From: UBA5158 sp963692955 | Lineage (GTDB): Bacteria > Pseudomonadota > Gammaproteobacteria > DSM-16500 | Assembly: GCA_963692955.1 (NCBI GenBank) | Contig: OY843587.1 | Location: 558,001 to 622,000 of the forward strand | DNA length: 64,000 nt | Direction of reading: 5' to 3' | Part shown: piece by piece, positions 15,454-24,212 of the stretch | How positions within the stretch are numbered: position 1 is the stretch's first letter | Layout: each line of letters starts with the position of its first letter | Position numbers and translations under genes: made by a program | Notes under the pieces: model-generated | Databases searched by the model: none | Told to the model about the DNA's origin: nothing | The model's input: only the letters and a program-made list of their open reading frames with translations

Positions 15454-17981
15454 TGGCCTTTAAGTTCCCGTCTTTATTCTCAGCCACCGATGCGAAATCC
15501 AGAGTCTCGATTGTCATCGGCACCGTGCTGGGGGTGATTGGTCTTATTTATATTGGTTCGCATCTTTTAGGCAGCGGCGGTGTGACCGCCGGCAATGCGC
15601 ATGTCGCCAACGCGCCCGCGGATTTACAATCGATTCCCGGCGGCCAATTAACTCCGGAATATTCACGCGCGCTCGCGCAAGAAAACGCGCAAGTAGCGAA
15701 ACAAGCGCAAAGCAGCGGCCAAAGCGCCGTAGCCACTTTAGTCAACGTCGATGAACCCGCGCCTGCCACCACGACCGGCGCGAATTGCACGGTCGTTTGT
15801 CCAGGCGCTGAAAACGCCGACACCACCAGTGACGTCAATAATTTAGTGAAGTCAGGGAAAATTTCTCAATCAGAAGCGAATACGTTGCTAACGATGGCGA
15901 AAGACAACGTTGCCGTCAGTCAATATGCCAATCAATTAGATCAATTAGTGAAAGAAGGAAAAATCACGCCGGAACAAGCGCGCAAACTTTTAGAAACTTA
16001 TAAAAATCAACACAGCGCCGCGTTACTTACTTCCAGTTCACAGGTCATGGATGCGCTAATCAAATCAGGCAAAGTGCCATTAGCGGTGGGCAATGAATTA
16101 TTAGCGCTGCAAAAACAAAATGTCAGCTCGGCGGAATATGAAGCGCAATTAAATCGCTTGGTGAAAGAAGGAAAAATTTCTCCTGAAACCGCGCAAGCGT
16201 TGCTCGCGCAGTACACACAGCAAAAATCCGCTGAAACAGTGGCTGAAAATGCCGCCGGTTTACAAGACATGGTGAAGTCCGGAGAAATCACCGCCGATGT
16301 CGCGGCCGACCTTTCCAATTTGCAAAAACGCGGCGTATCCTCCGTTGATTATAAAAATGAGTTAGATAAGTTAGTGGCGCAAGGCAAGTTAACGCCAGCG
16401 GCTGAAGCAAAACTACTTTCGCAATACAGCGGCGCGCGTACCGCCAATCTACCTTCCTCGACCTTAGATGATATGGTGGCTAATTCTGACGCCGCGGCCG
16501 ACGCCGAACTGGCGGCAGATGTGAAATCAGGAAAAATTTCTCCCGCGGCGGCGCAAGCCATCTCTGCTTTGCAAAAGCAAAATCTTTCCGCCGCCGATTA
16601 TCAAAAAGCCTTAAACCAAATGGTGGCGTCAGGAAAAATCTCTCCCGAAGAAGCGAAAGTGTTGTTGGCTAAACATGAAAAACGCCAAGCTTTCAAAGCG
16701 GAAGCCGCCGTATTAAAAGACTTACAAGCCAATAACGCGTCGCCCGCGCAATACACGGCGGAATTAACCAAAGCAGTGAAAGCAGGTTTAATCACGCCGG
16801 AACAAGCCGCGCGTTTACAACAAGAATACAACGCCGCCACCGCCTCGGTACCGACTTACTCAACCGCGCCGACAGGTACCGCGGCTGGCATTCAATCTAA
16901 CTTGCCTAGCGATGAAGCGTTTAACCGTTTACAACAGCGTCTTGCTGCCCAGCAGCAGCAACCCGCCGTGACGACGAACTTCACTGCGCCGGTCGATAAT
17001 AGCCAACAATTTTCCGACGCCGCCGCGCAAGCCGCCGCGCAAGCCCAAGCGGAAGCGGAAAAAGAACGCCAAGTCAGAATTCAAAATGAAATGGCGGCGA
17101 TGTCGAATCAAGCTCACTCATTAATTTCTTCATGGGCCGCGCCATCGATGGCGCATAAAGGCGATTCAGCGCCGCCCAAACAAGAGACGACGACCACCAC
17201 GACGACTAAAACCGGCGGCGGTTTATTTGGCTCGGGCGGCAGCGGCTCTAGTTCGGAATCGTCGGCGCAACCCGTGATTAAAGCGGGTACCATTTATTTT
17301 GCGACCTTAGATACCGCGGTGGATAGTGATTTTCCTGATACACCCATTATGGCTACCATTGTTAACGGTCCCTACAAAGGCGGGAAGTTGTTGGGTAAAG
17401 TGACCATCAATACCAACTCTACGACGCAATCCCCGGACCGCGTCAGTTTGACTTTCAATTCGATGGCGTTGGATAGTTGGGATGCGTCGCAAAGTGTTAC
17501 CGCTTTTGCTATCGACCCAATGACCGCCCGTACCGTGATGGCGAGTAGTGTTGATTATCACTATGCTAAGCGTTATGGTGCTATGTTAGGTTCGGCGTTT
17601 TTATCTGGTTATGCAAGTGCGATCAGCAATGCGGGTGCGACGACTTCGACCGGGATCTTCGGTACCACGACGACCCATCCAGAATTGAGTCCTGCTAGTA
17701 AAATCGCCGTGGGCTTAGGCCAAGTCGGTACGACACTCGGCACCGCGACCGCCAACTATATTAATACGCCGCCCACCGTGAAAGTTAACGCTGGGGTGGG
17801 TTTAGGCATTTTATTTATGTCAGATGTTACCGTTACCGCGGGTGGAGCAGCTGCCGCGGGCGGCGCCGCCGCCGGCGGCTCAAATCCCACCGTTACCAGT
17901 ACGGTAACCAGTTCAGCGCCGCAAGCAGCACCATCGTTGGCGAGCGCCGGTGCTAATCCATTAGCGGGCGCGAGCCATTAA
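15453..17981 (+). CDS. dotG: Dot/Icm VirB10-like core protein DotG (IcmE) with internal repeats
   Basis: DotG spans the periplasm and forms the central channel of the Dot/Icm core. The 842-residue protein has a membrane helix at about residues 18-38, then about four 57-residue repeats between residues 128 and 411 and a partial fifth to about 460. A Gln/Ala-rich stretch and a Thr/Gly/Ser linker follow. The C-terminal VirB10-like domain starts near residue 609 (AGTIYFATLDTAVDSDFPDT) and includes the putative membrane-crossing antenna (YGAMLGSAFLSGYASAI). Legionella DotG has short pentapeptide-type repeats in the middle, so these longer units differ. Confidence 0.94.
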   Translation: MAFKFPSLFSATDAKSRVSIVIGTVLGVIGLIYIGSHLLGSGGVTAGNAHVANAPADLQSIPGGQLTPEYSRALAQENAQVAKQAQSSGQSAVATLVNVDEPAPATTTGANCTVVCPGAENADTTSDVNNLVKSGKISQSEANTLLTMAKDNVAVSQYANQLDQLVKEGKITPEQARKLLETYKNQHSAALLTSSSQVMDALIKSGKVPLAVGNELLALQKQNVSSAEYEAQLNRLVKEGKISPETAQALLAQYTQQKSAETVAENAAGLQDMVKSGEITADVAADLSNLQKRGVSSVDYKNELDKLVAQGKLTPAAEAKLLSQYSGARTANLPSSTLDDMVANSDAAADAELAADVKSGKISPAAAQAISALQKQNLSAADYQKALNQMVASGKISPEEAKVLLAKHEKRQAFKAEAAVLKDLQANNASPAQYTAELTKAVKAGLITPEQAARLQQEYNAATASVPTYSTAPTGTAAGIQSNLPSDEAFNRLQQRLAAQQQQPAVTTNFTAPVDNSQQFSDAAAQAAAQAQAEAEKERQVRIQNEMAAMSNQAHSLISSWAAPSMAHKGDSAPPKQETTTTTTTKTGGGLFGSGGSGSSSESSAQPVIKAGTIYFATLDTAVDSDFPDTPIMATIVNGPYKGGKLLGKVTINTNSTTQSPDRVSLTFNSMALDSWDASQSVTAFAIDPMTARTVMASSVDYHYAKRYGAMLGSAFLSGYASAISNAGATTSTGIFGTTTTHPELSPASKIAVGLGQVGTTLGTATANYINTPPTVKVNAGVGLGILFMSDVTVTAGGAAAAGGAAAGGSNPTVTSTVTSSAPQAAPSLASAGANPLAGASH
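15834..16832 (+). repeat. About four 57-residue repeats within dotG, plus a partial fifth
   Basis: At the protein level, units begin near residues 128, 198, 269 and 354, with a partial unit at 418. The consensus is L(V/I)KSGKIS..A..L..LQKQNVS...Y...L..LVKEGKISPE.A..LL..Y. Each unit holds two related half-motifs, SGKIS and EGKI(S/T)PE. The half-motif resembles SHOCT-like G-I-T-E-E helices, but that link is only a guess. Confidence 0.8.
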
Positions 17982-18042
17982 GCTGGGAAGTAATAGAATA
18001 AAAAAAGTAAGTTTAAAAAATTTTTCAAGAGGTGATATTAAG

Positions 18043-19119
18043 ATGGTACATGAAAGAGATGATGAATATGAAGGTCAAGAAGACGGGGAATATCATTTTT
18101 CTGATGACCAAGCTAATTACGAAATGGAACCGGAAATTACGACTAAATCAGATGCGCCAGCCGCTCCTAAGCCCGCGCCCATCGGTGGCGGCGCTGCGAA
18201 GAATTTGCGCCGGCCAGTGCTTGGCGTCGTGGTTTTTGTCTTAGTGATTTTTTTGGGTTACAAAATTATTTCGCCTTCGACGAGTGTTCCGCCGACGGAT
18301 TTTTCGCAAAATAACAGTCCTATCACCAAGACGATGACGACTCGTCAGCCAGTGGAAAAAACCACTGTCGTCACGACGACGACCAGCGCGCCCGCGCGTA
18401 CTGCCGCGCCCACGCCACCCGTCACGACAGTGACGACTGTGACCGCGCCAGTCGCCACGCCAGTGGTAACCCAAGCACCTGCACAACCCACACAGCAAGT
18501 GCAAACATTGCAAACCACGCTGCCAGCGCAATCACTACCCGCGCAACAGTCCTCGTCAGCGCCCGCGCCGGAAATGTCTTCCGCGCAGGCCAGTAGCTCG
18601 ATTGATAAATTAATCCAACTGCAAGATCAAAACACGAAATTAATCACGCAATACCAAACCGAATCCGCGCAAAAAATCGCGGAATATGAAACGCAAAATA
18701 ATGAGCTGCAGGGCAAGTTACAAGACATGGCATTGCGGCTTAACGCGCTAGAAACGACGATCACGCATTTAACCAAAGCGCTGCAAGATGCGAGAGGTGG
18801 CCCGCTGGCTAACAACAATGCGAATACCAACAGTGGCCAAGCCACGAATGGCGCCAGTGCTGGCGTGATGCCAGCCGATAACACGCAAGTCGTGATGGCT
18901 AGACCGATGGCGGCCCCTAAATCTCTGTATTCCGTGCAAGCGATTATTCCCGGGCGGGCATGGTTAAAGAGCGATACCGGTGAAACAGTCACCGTTGCTG
19001 AAGGCGATATCTTAAAAAACTATGGTAAAATCATAAAGATAGATCCATACGATGGCGTGGTCCAAATCGACGCGGGCGGTCGGACGGTATCCTTATCTTA
19101 TGGAGCGACGACCGAGTAA
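18043..19119 (+). CDS. dotF: Dot/Icm inner-membrane protein DotF (IcmG)
   Basis: This 358-residue bitopic inner-membrane protein is part of the core complex. It has an acidic cytoplasmic N-terminus (ERDDEYEGQEDGEYHFSDDQ) and a membrane helix at about residues 60-78. A long Thr/Pro/Ala-rich periplasmic linker, a coiled-coil-prone segment (about residues 185-245) and a C-terminal beta-rich domain (YSVQAIIPGRAWLKS.TGET.TV.EGD) follow. The ATG at 18043 follows AAGAGGTG. It sits between dotG and dotE as in Legionella. A hairpin with a T-rich tail follows the stop. Confidence 0.9.
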   Translation: MVHERDDEYEGQEDGEYHFSDDQANYEMEPEITTKSDAPAAPKPAPIGGGAAKNLRRPVLGVVVFVLVIFLGYKIISPSTSVPPTDFSQNNSPITKTMTTRQPVEKTTVVTTTTSAPARTAAPTPPVTTVTTVTAPVATPVVTQAPAQPTQQVQTLQTTLPAQSLPAQQSSSAPAPEMSSAQASSSIDKLIQLQDQNTKLITQYQTESAQKIAEYETQNNELQGKLQDMALRLNALETTITHLTKALQDARGGPLANNNANTNSGQATNGASAGVMPADNTQVVMARPMAAPKSLYSVQAIIPGRAWLKSDTGETVTVAEGDILKNYGKIIKIDPYDGVVQIDAGGRTVSLSYGATTE

Positions 19120-19157
19120 AGTGATGATTTAACTGTGATTATTAAATCACTTTTATT
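19120..19157 (+). terminator. Possible terminator after dotF
   Basis: GATTTAA can pair with TTAAATC around a 9-base loop, extended by AGT/ACT past a bulge, and TTTTATTT follows. The stem is AT-rich, so termination may be partial. Confidence 0.45.
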
Positions 19158-19186
19158 TCATTATAATGCGCTGTTTTAAGGTTTTT

Positions 19187-19215
19187 TTGGCATTTATGAT
19201 TTAAACTTATAAGAT
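19187..19215 (+). promoter_or_regulatory. Possible promoter of dotE
   Basis: TTGGCA at 19187-19192 and TAAGAT at 19210-19215 are spaced by 17 bases. They lie after the dotF terminator and about 45 bases before the dotE ATG. Confidence 0.4.
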
Positions 19216-19260
19216 AGGTTAAAAGTTTTCGCATGGAGCATAGTGTTTCTAGAGGTCACC

Positions 19261-19878
19261 ATGATTTCTAATAATGAGTCCGTGAAGCTTTCCATCTTTA
19301 AAGCGATGGCCGCCAGTAGCTTGGCGGCGACTATCTTTTACGCCCCAGCTTCTTATGCTGTCGGCGACGCTTCTACCATGTTGTTGAACTTAGCCGCTAC
19401 CATTCCAAATTTCATGTTAATGCTGACCGGCCTAGCTTACGTGATGGGCATGTTTTTTGTGGTCAAAGGCGTCATGGGATTAAGAGAATTCGGTGAATCG
19501 CGCACCATGATGTCTTCTCATCATTCACTGAAAGGCCCAGCAATTTATCTCGCTGTGGGTGCCGCGCTGATGTATTTACCGACATCTATAGCAGTGGGAT
19601 ACAATACGTTTTGGGGAGACACTAATCCTTATAGCTATGTAAATGATAGCGGTGATCAATGGAGTACGCTGTATCAAGATTGTTTTCTGTTCGTACAGCT
19701 AATTGGGGTTTTCACTTTCATTCGCGGTTTAGTAGTGTTAACTCAGTTAGGTGGCCAGGGCGGGCAACCAGGCACGTTTGCCAAAGGGATAACGCTGATT
19801 GTTTCCGGTGCGCTTTGCATTAATTTATATGAATTCATTAATATGGTTTATGCCACTCTATCCTTAGGTTCATCATAA
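19261..19878 (+). CDS. dotE: Dot/Icm inner-membrane protein DotE (IcmC)
   Basis: The 205-residue polytopic protein has four predicted hydrophobic helices. The IcmC-type pattern is NLAATIPNFMLMLTGLAYVMGMFFVVKG.MGLREFGESRTMMSS, then KGPAIYLAVGAALMYLPT. The first helix may be a signal sequence ending at SYA. The ATG at 19261 follows AGAGGT; a GTG at 19243 in the same frame lacks a good site. DotE and the next gene product DotP are related small membrane proteins of unclear role in the Dot/Icm inner membrane. Confidence 0.9.
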   Translation: MISNNESVKLSIFKAMAASSLAATIFYAPASYAVGDASTMLLNLAATIPNFMLMLTGLAYVMGMFFVVKGVMGLREFGESRTMMSSHHSLKGPAIYLAVGAALMYLPTSIAVGYNTFWGDTNPYSYVNDSGDQWSTLYQDCFLFVQLIGVFTFIRGLVVLTQLGGQGGQPGTFAKGITLIVSGALCINLYEFINMVYATLSLGSS

Positions 19879-20135
19879 TTCTTGCTCTTCACGCCAAATC
19901 AACCTTTTTATTAACAGCTAATAATCCCTTGTTATAGCCTTGCTAGTCCTCATTCAAAAAACCCTCATCTTCTGATTAACATATTGTATCCTGTGTCATA
20001 TTTTCAAAGCATAGAGTAGCGAAATATTTAAAATTATGAGATGCTAATCGACAATACCGAACTTATGTTGCTGGTATTATCATGGTTTGGCTTTTTAAAA
20101 ATTAATAATTTTTATTCTGAAAGGAGTTTTTTGTA

Positions 20136-20513
20136 ATGAATAAAAAAATGTTGAAAAAGATCATCCTAATCGCTGCCGGCTTAGCTTGCTTCGGTTTTGC
20201 TGCGTCAGCTTTCGCTGTTTCCGGGATAGGAAACATTGCGGATAATGTGACTAAGAACTTAGGTTCTATCGCTAAACTTATCACTGCGGGTTCATATGTT
20301 GCTGGTATGGCGTTTGCGGTAGGTGCGGTCGTTAAATTTAAAGCCCATAAAGATAACCCAACGCAAGTGACCATCGGTATGCCGATCGCGCTCTTGTTTG
20401 TGGCGGCGGCTTTAATTTTCATACCATCAGTGTTTACTTCTTCCGGTGCCACGTTGTTCGGCGCAGGTGCGGTCACTGGTGGAGTTTCAGGTGTTTCGTC
20501 ATTTAGTATGTGA
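20136..20513 (+). CDS. dotP: Dot/Icm inner-membrane protein DotP (IcmD)
   Basis: The 125-residue protein starts with a lysine-rich signal sequence (ASAFA cleavage-like site near residue 25). A short domain follows with GIGNIADNVTKNLGSIAKLITAGSYVAGMAFAVGAVVKFKAHKDNP and a last hydrophobic helix (GMPIALLFVAAALIFIPS). This is the IcmD/DotP pattern, a shortened relative of DotE. It has a strong AAAGGAG ribosome binding site. The 257-base gap before it is AT-rich, with an 8-bp palindrome at 20097-20113, and no clear promoter. Confidence 0.92.
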   Translation: MNKKMLKKIILIAAGLACFGFAASAFAVSGIGNIADNVTKNLGSIAKLITAGSYVAGMAFAVGAVVKFKAHKDNPTQVTIGMPIALLFVAAALIFIPSVFTSSGATLFGAGAVTGGVSGVSSFSM

Positions 20514-20529
20514 TTGAAAAGTTACTTAT

Positions 20530-21147
20530 ATGCATCAATTACAGCTGGCAGTCAATTTATCTGGATGGCGGATTTTTGTAAGACGCCGCGAAGATAAAGC
20601 TTTTCTGCCAGTTGCAAAACGTGTCCATGAACGTGATGGATATACCTGCCAATACTGTGGTTTTCAAGCCAAAGAATTTCAAGAAATCGTCAACATCGAT
20701 AGCAATTATACGAATAACAAAATCAGTAACATGATTACGGCTTGCTGTTTCTGTTCGCAGTGCCTATTCCTCGAAACTATAGGCTTAGATGAAATGGGCG
20801 GCGGACAATTAATTTATGCGCCCGAAATGTCGCAGCCGGATTTAAATAGTTTTTGTCACGTATTATTTTGCGCGATGGGCAATGGCACCGGCTATCAAGA
20901 AAGCGCGCAAGCGATTTACCGCGGTTTGAAGTTTAGAAGTCAAATTATCGAAAATAAATTTGGCCCGGGAACCAGTAACCCCGCCATGTTCGGGCAAATG
21001 ATTTTGGAATATAAAGCGAATAATCCCGGCGCGGCAGTAGATATTCTTAAAGACATCAGGCTCTTACCATCTTATACTAAATTTAAGATTCAGTTAGATG
21101 CATGGGCAGCCGCTGCTCTCGAAGAACTCTCTGCGGAAGCAGGTTGA
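20530..21147 (+). CDS. dotN: Dot/Icm coupling-complex protein DotN (IcmJ)
   Basis: DotN is a cytoplasmic zinc-binding protein that binds the DotL C-terminal region. The 205-residue protein starts LQLAVNLSGWRIFVRRREDKAF. It keeps the HNH-like cysteine set (CQYCGF, then CCFCSQC), which likely binds zinc, and the segment ERDGYTCQYCG. It lies 16 bases after dotP and shortly before dotO, as in Legionella icmD-icmJ-icmB. No strong ribosome binding site is visible at the start. Confidence 0.93.
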   Translation: MHQLQLAVNLSGWRIFVRRREDKAFLPVAKRVHERDGYTCQYCGFQAKEFQEIVNIDSNYTNNKISNMITACCFCSQCLFLETIGLDEMGGGQLIYAPEMSQPDLNSFCHVLFCAMGNGTGYQESAQAIYRGLKFRSQIIENKFGPGTSNPAMFGQMILEYKANNPGAAVDILKDIRLLPSYTKFKIQLDAWAAAALEELSAEAG

Positions 21148-21189
21148 GATTTTTTCTAAAACCAAGTGCCCGAAGTCTAAGGATTGATG

Positions 21190-24100
21190 ATGCGAAGTTT
21201 TGTTGACCCAATTTTAGATAGTATAGATTCCATCCTCGCATGGTTCAGCACCGAACTAAAGCAAACCACAGAGTCTTATTGCGATTTAGAAACCGCTGAT
21301 GATAAAACCACTTTAGTCGCGCGCGATGGATCTTTAATTTCTATTATCAAAGTAGCTGGCGTCACCAAATTAATCGGCAGCGAAGAGTTCGAACAAATCC
21401 ATGCTGGCTTAACGCAAAGTTTACAAGCGACTCTAAAGCGCCCCGGCTATGCGCTGCAAGTTTATTTTTCTTATGATAAAGCCGCCGTTAAACCAGAATT
21501 AGAAGAAATTCTTTCGCCGGCGCGCGCCACTGCCGCGCGGTTAAAATTAAAGTTAGACGATTTATTCAAAGAACGCGTGGATTACATTTCCCGCTATTGC
21601 GCGCACGAAGAATTATATATGGTGCTGTGGACCCGTCCGCGTTCACTCACCGGCGAACAACAAGACCGCGCCATGAAAGATAAAGGCAAGCTGCTGCGTG
21701 AAAATAATATTCCCCCGTTTCGCAACGGCCAAAATTTATTAGCCGCCGTGCCTGATTTACGTGAATCACACGCGTCGTTCGTACGCGCGTTGGTAACAGA
21801 TTTAGGCGCGTTAAGTATTACTAGCGCATTGTTGCCGGTGCATGACGCCGTGCACGCGATTCGCATGTCCGCTGATCCTGAATTTACTGACGGTGAATGG
21901 AAGCCCGTGCTGCCCGGTGACAATGTTCCCATCCGCGAAGTGCGTCCCGGCGCGAATGAATTGTCTGGATTGATGTATCCCCCCTTAGCACGGCAAGTAT
22001 TCCCACGCGACGCGGTGTCGATGGATTTACGCACCATCCGCGTCGGTGACCGTATTTATACGCCGATGAGTATTGATTTATTTCCCCAAGATTTAAAACC
22101 CTTCATCAGTCTTTTTTCCCGCACGTTAGCGACACAAGTGCCATGGCGGATTTCTTTTTTAATTGAAAGCGGTGGTTTGTCCGCGTTAAGTTTTAAATCC
22201 ATGATGGCCGCGATTTTAAGCTGGACGGCCGCGCATAATGCGTTGGTAAATGATTCGGTGAATCTGCTGCGAGAAATCGAAACCAATACCGACGAAGCCG
22301 TAGTGAAGCTGCAAGTCAGTCTCGCAACTTGGGCGCCGGAAGGCAATTTACGTTTGTTGCGCACCCGCTCGGCGGAATTAGCTAAAGCCGTTGAAGGCTG
22401 GGGAACTTGCGAAGTGTCAGAAATTTCTGGCGACGTCTTCGCGGGCGTCGTCTCCAGTATTTTAGGTTACACCGCCAATAGCGTCGCCGTGCCATCCGTC
22501 GCGCCGTTATCGGATATCGTTTACATGCTGCCGTTCACACGGCCGGCTTCTTCTTGGTTGTATGGCGCGCTCTTATTACGTTCGCCGGATGGCAAACCTT
22601 GGCCGTATCAACCGGGTTCATCGCAGCAAACGACGTGGATCGATTTAGTTTATGCGCGTCCTGGTTCGGGTAAATCGGTATTATCTAACGCGATTAATCT
22701 CGCGCTATGTTTATCGGGTGGTATCATGCGTTTGCCGCGCATCGCGGTCGTCGATATCGGACCATCGAGCAGTGGCTTAATTTCATTGTTACGTGAAGGC
22801 TTAGCGCCCGAAGACCGGCACTTAGTCGCTTATCACCGTTTACGCATGACACCAGAATATTCCATCAATCCGTTTGATACGCAATTGGGTTGCCGCTACC
22901 CCACCGCGCAAGAACGCGGCTTTTTAGTGAATTTCATCACCCTGTTGGCGACGCCGTTGGGATCGGAACGTTCTTACGATGGTATTTCCGACATGGCCGG
23001 GTTAATCGTCGATGAACTTTATAAAATTCTAGCCGATGACGGCAAACCGCATCCTTATACTAGCGGCATCGAACCTATCGTCGATGACATTCTCGGCGAA
23101 ATTGGTTTTCAAATGGATGAGCGCACCACGTGGTGGGAAGTCACGGACGCCTTATTTTTAGCGGGCTTTACGCACCAAGCCTTGTTAGCGCAACGTTTTT
23201 GTATGCCATTGTTAGCCGACGCCGCCGCGATTTGCCGCAGCCAAGTCATTGAAGATTTATACGGACAAGTGAAAGCCCCGACGGGCGAATCATTAATTCA
23301 AGCGTTCGGCCGGATGATTTCCAGCGCAGTGCGCGAATATCCTATTCTTTCCAACGTTTCGCAATTCGATATCGGCGACGCGCGCGTCGTGTCACTCGAT
23401 CTCGACGAAGTCGCGAAAAGCGGCGGCGACGCCGCCGACCGGCAAACGGCGGTCATGTACATGTTGGCGCGTTACACGTTGGGGCGTCATTATTATTTAA
23501 CGGAAGATGTTTTGAACGACATGCCGGAAACCTACCGTGAATATCACCGTAAACGCATCACCGAAATTCGTGAAGACGCTAAGCGTATCGTTTACGACGA
23601 ATTTCACCGTACTTCCAAAGCGCGCGCGGTGCGTGATCAAGTCGTCTTAGACATGCGTGAAGGCAGAAAATGGAACGTGCAAATCGCGTTGATTTCGCAA
23701 TCGCTAGAAGATTTTGATTCGGTGATGGTTGAGTTTGCGACCTCCGTCTTCATCATGGACGCGGGGCCGGAACAGTCTATCAAACGGTCCACGGAAATTT
23801 TCGGTTTATCGGAAACCGCGCGGGTGGCGTTAAAAACCCGCGTGCATGGCCCGCGTGCCGGCGGCGCGACCTTCCTCGCGCAATTTTCGACGAAGAACGG
23901 TATGAATACGCAGTTGTTAACAAGTACGTTAGGCCCCATCGAATTATGGTCATTCAGCACCACGGCGGAAGACGCGCGTATCCGCAATAAATTGTATGTC
24001 AAAATCGGCCCGGCTGAAGCGCGGCGCGTGCTCGCGAATTTATTTCCTTCCGGTTCGGTGAAAGCGTTAGTCGAAGCCCGGTTAGCGACGTTGAAAGAAC

Positions 24101-24210
24101 AGCAAGGGATGATTGAAGAAACCAATAATCTCAGCATCGCCGATCAATTGTTAGAAGAAATACTCGATGCTTATTCTAGAAATCCAGACGTTAAGAGTTT
24201 ACCTAAATAG
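21190..24210 (+). CDS. dotO: Dot/Icm VirB4-like ATPase DotO (IcmB)
   Basis: DotO is the large cytoplasmic ATPase that powers assembly or transport at the channel base. The product has about 1006 residues. Walker A is ARPGSGKS near residue 491 (about 22660), and the Walker B-like RIVYDEFHR is near residue 800. The opening includes SYCDLETADDKTTLVARDGSLIS. AAGGA six bases upstream favours the second of two adjacent ATGs (21190 rather than 21187). The length matches Legionella IcmB (about 1009). The call is secure. Confidence 0.96.
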   Translation: MRSFVDPILDSIDSILAWFSTELKQTTESYCDLETADDKTTLVARDGSLISIIKVAGVTKLIGSEEFEQIHAGLTQSLQATLKRPGYALQVYFSYDKAAVKPELEEILSPARATAARLKLKLDDLFKERVDYISRYCAHEELYMVLWTRPRSLTGEQQDRAMKDKGKLLRENNIPPFRNGQNLLAAVPDLRESHASFVRALVTDLGALSITSALLPVHDAVHAIRMSADPEFTDGEWKPVLPGDNVPIREVRPGANELSGLMYPPLARQVFPRDAVSMDLRTIRVGDRIYTPMSIDLFPQDLKPFISLFSRTLATQVPWRISFLIESGGLSALSFKSMMAAILSWTAAHNALVNDSVNLLREIETNTDEAVVKLQVSLATWAPEGNLRLLRTRSAELAKAVEGWGTCEVSEISGDVFAGVVSSILGYTANSVAVPSVAPLSDIVYMLPFTRPASSWLYGALLLRSPDGKPWPYQPGSSQQTTWIDLVYARPGSGKSVLSNAINLALCLSGGIMRLPRIAVVDIGPSSSGLISLLREGLAPEDRHLVAYHRLRMTPEYSINPFDTQLGCRYPTAQERGFLVNFITLLATPLGSERSYDGISDMAGLIVDELYKILADDGKPHPYTSGIEPIVDDILGEIGFQMDERTTWWEVTDALFLAGFTHQALLAQRFCMPLLADAAAICRSQVIEDLYGQVKAPTGESLIQAFGRMISSAVREYPILSNVSQFDIGDARVVSLDLDEVAKSGGDAADRQTAVMYMLARYTLGRHYYLTEDVLNDMPETYREYHRKRITEIREDAKRIVYDEFHRTSKARAVRDQVVLDMREGRKWNVQIALISQSLEDFDSVMVEFATSVFIMDAGPEQSIKRSTEIFGLSETARVALKTRVHGPRAGGATFLAQFSTKNGMNTQLLTSTLGPIELWSFSTTAEDARIRNKLYVKIGPAEARRVLANLFPSGSVKALVEARLATLKEQQGMIEETNNLSIADQLLEEILDAYSRNPDVKSLPK

Positions 24211-24212
24211 AT

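Noticed and set aside
18241..18531. Arg/Gly/His-rich minus-strand frame opposite the dotF linker
   Set aside because: It comes from the repetitive Thr/Pro/Ala linker of DotF read backwards.
20097..20113. 8-bp AT palindrome before dotP
   Set aside because: Made only of A and T in an AT-rich leader with a one-base centre; chance occurrence is likely, so it is not listed as a site.
23637..24137. 166-codon minus-strand open frame inside dotO
   Set aside because: Shadow of dotO; no start signal and no recognisable domain.
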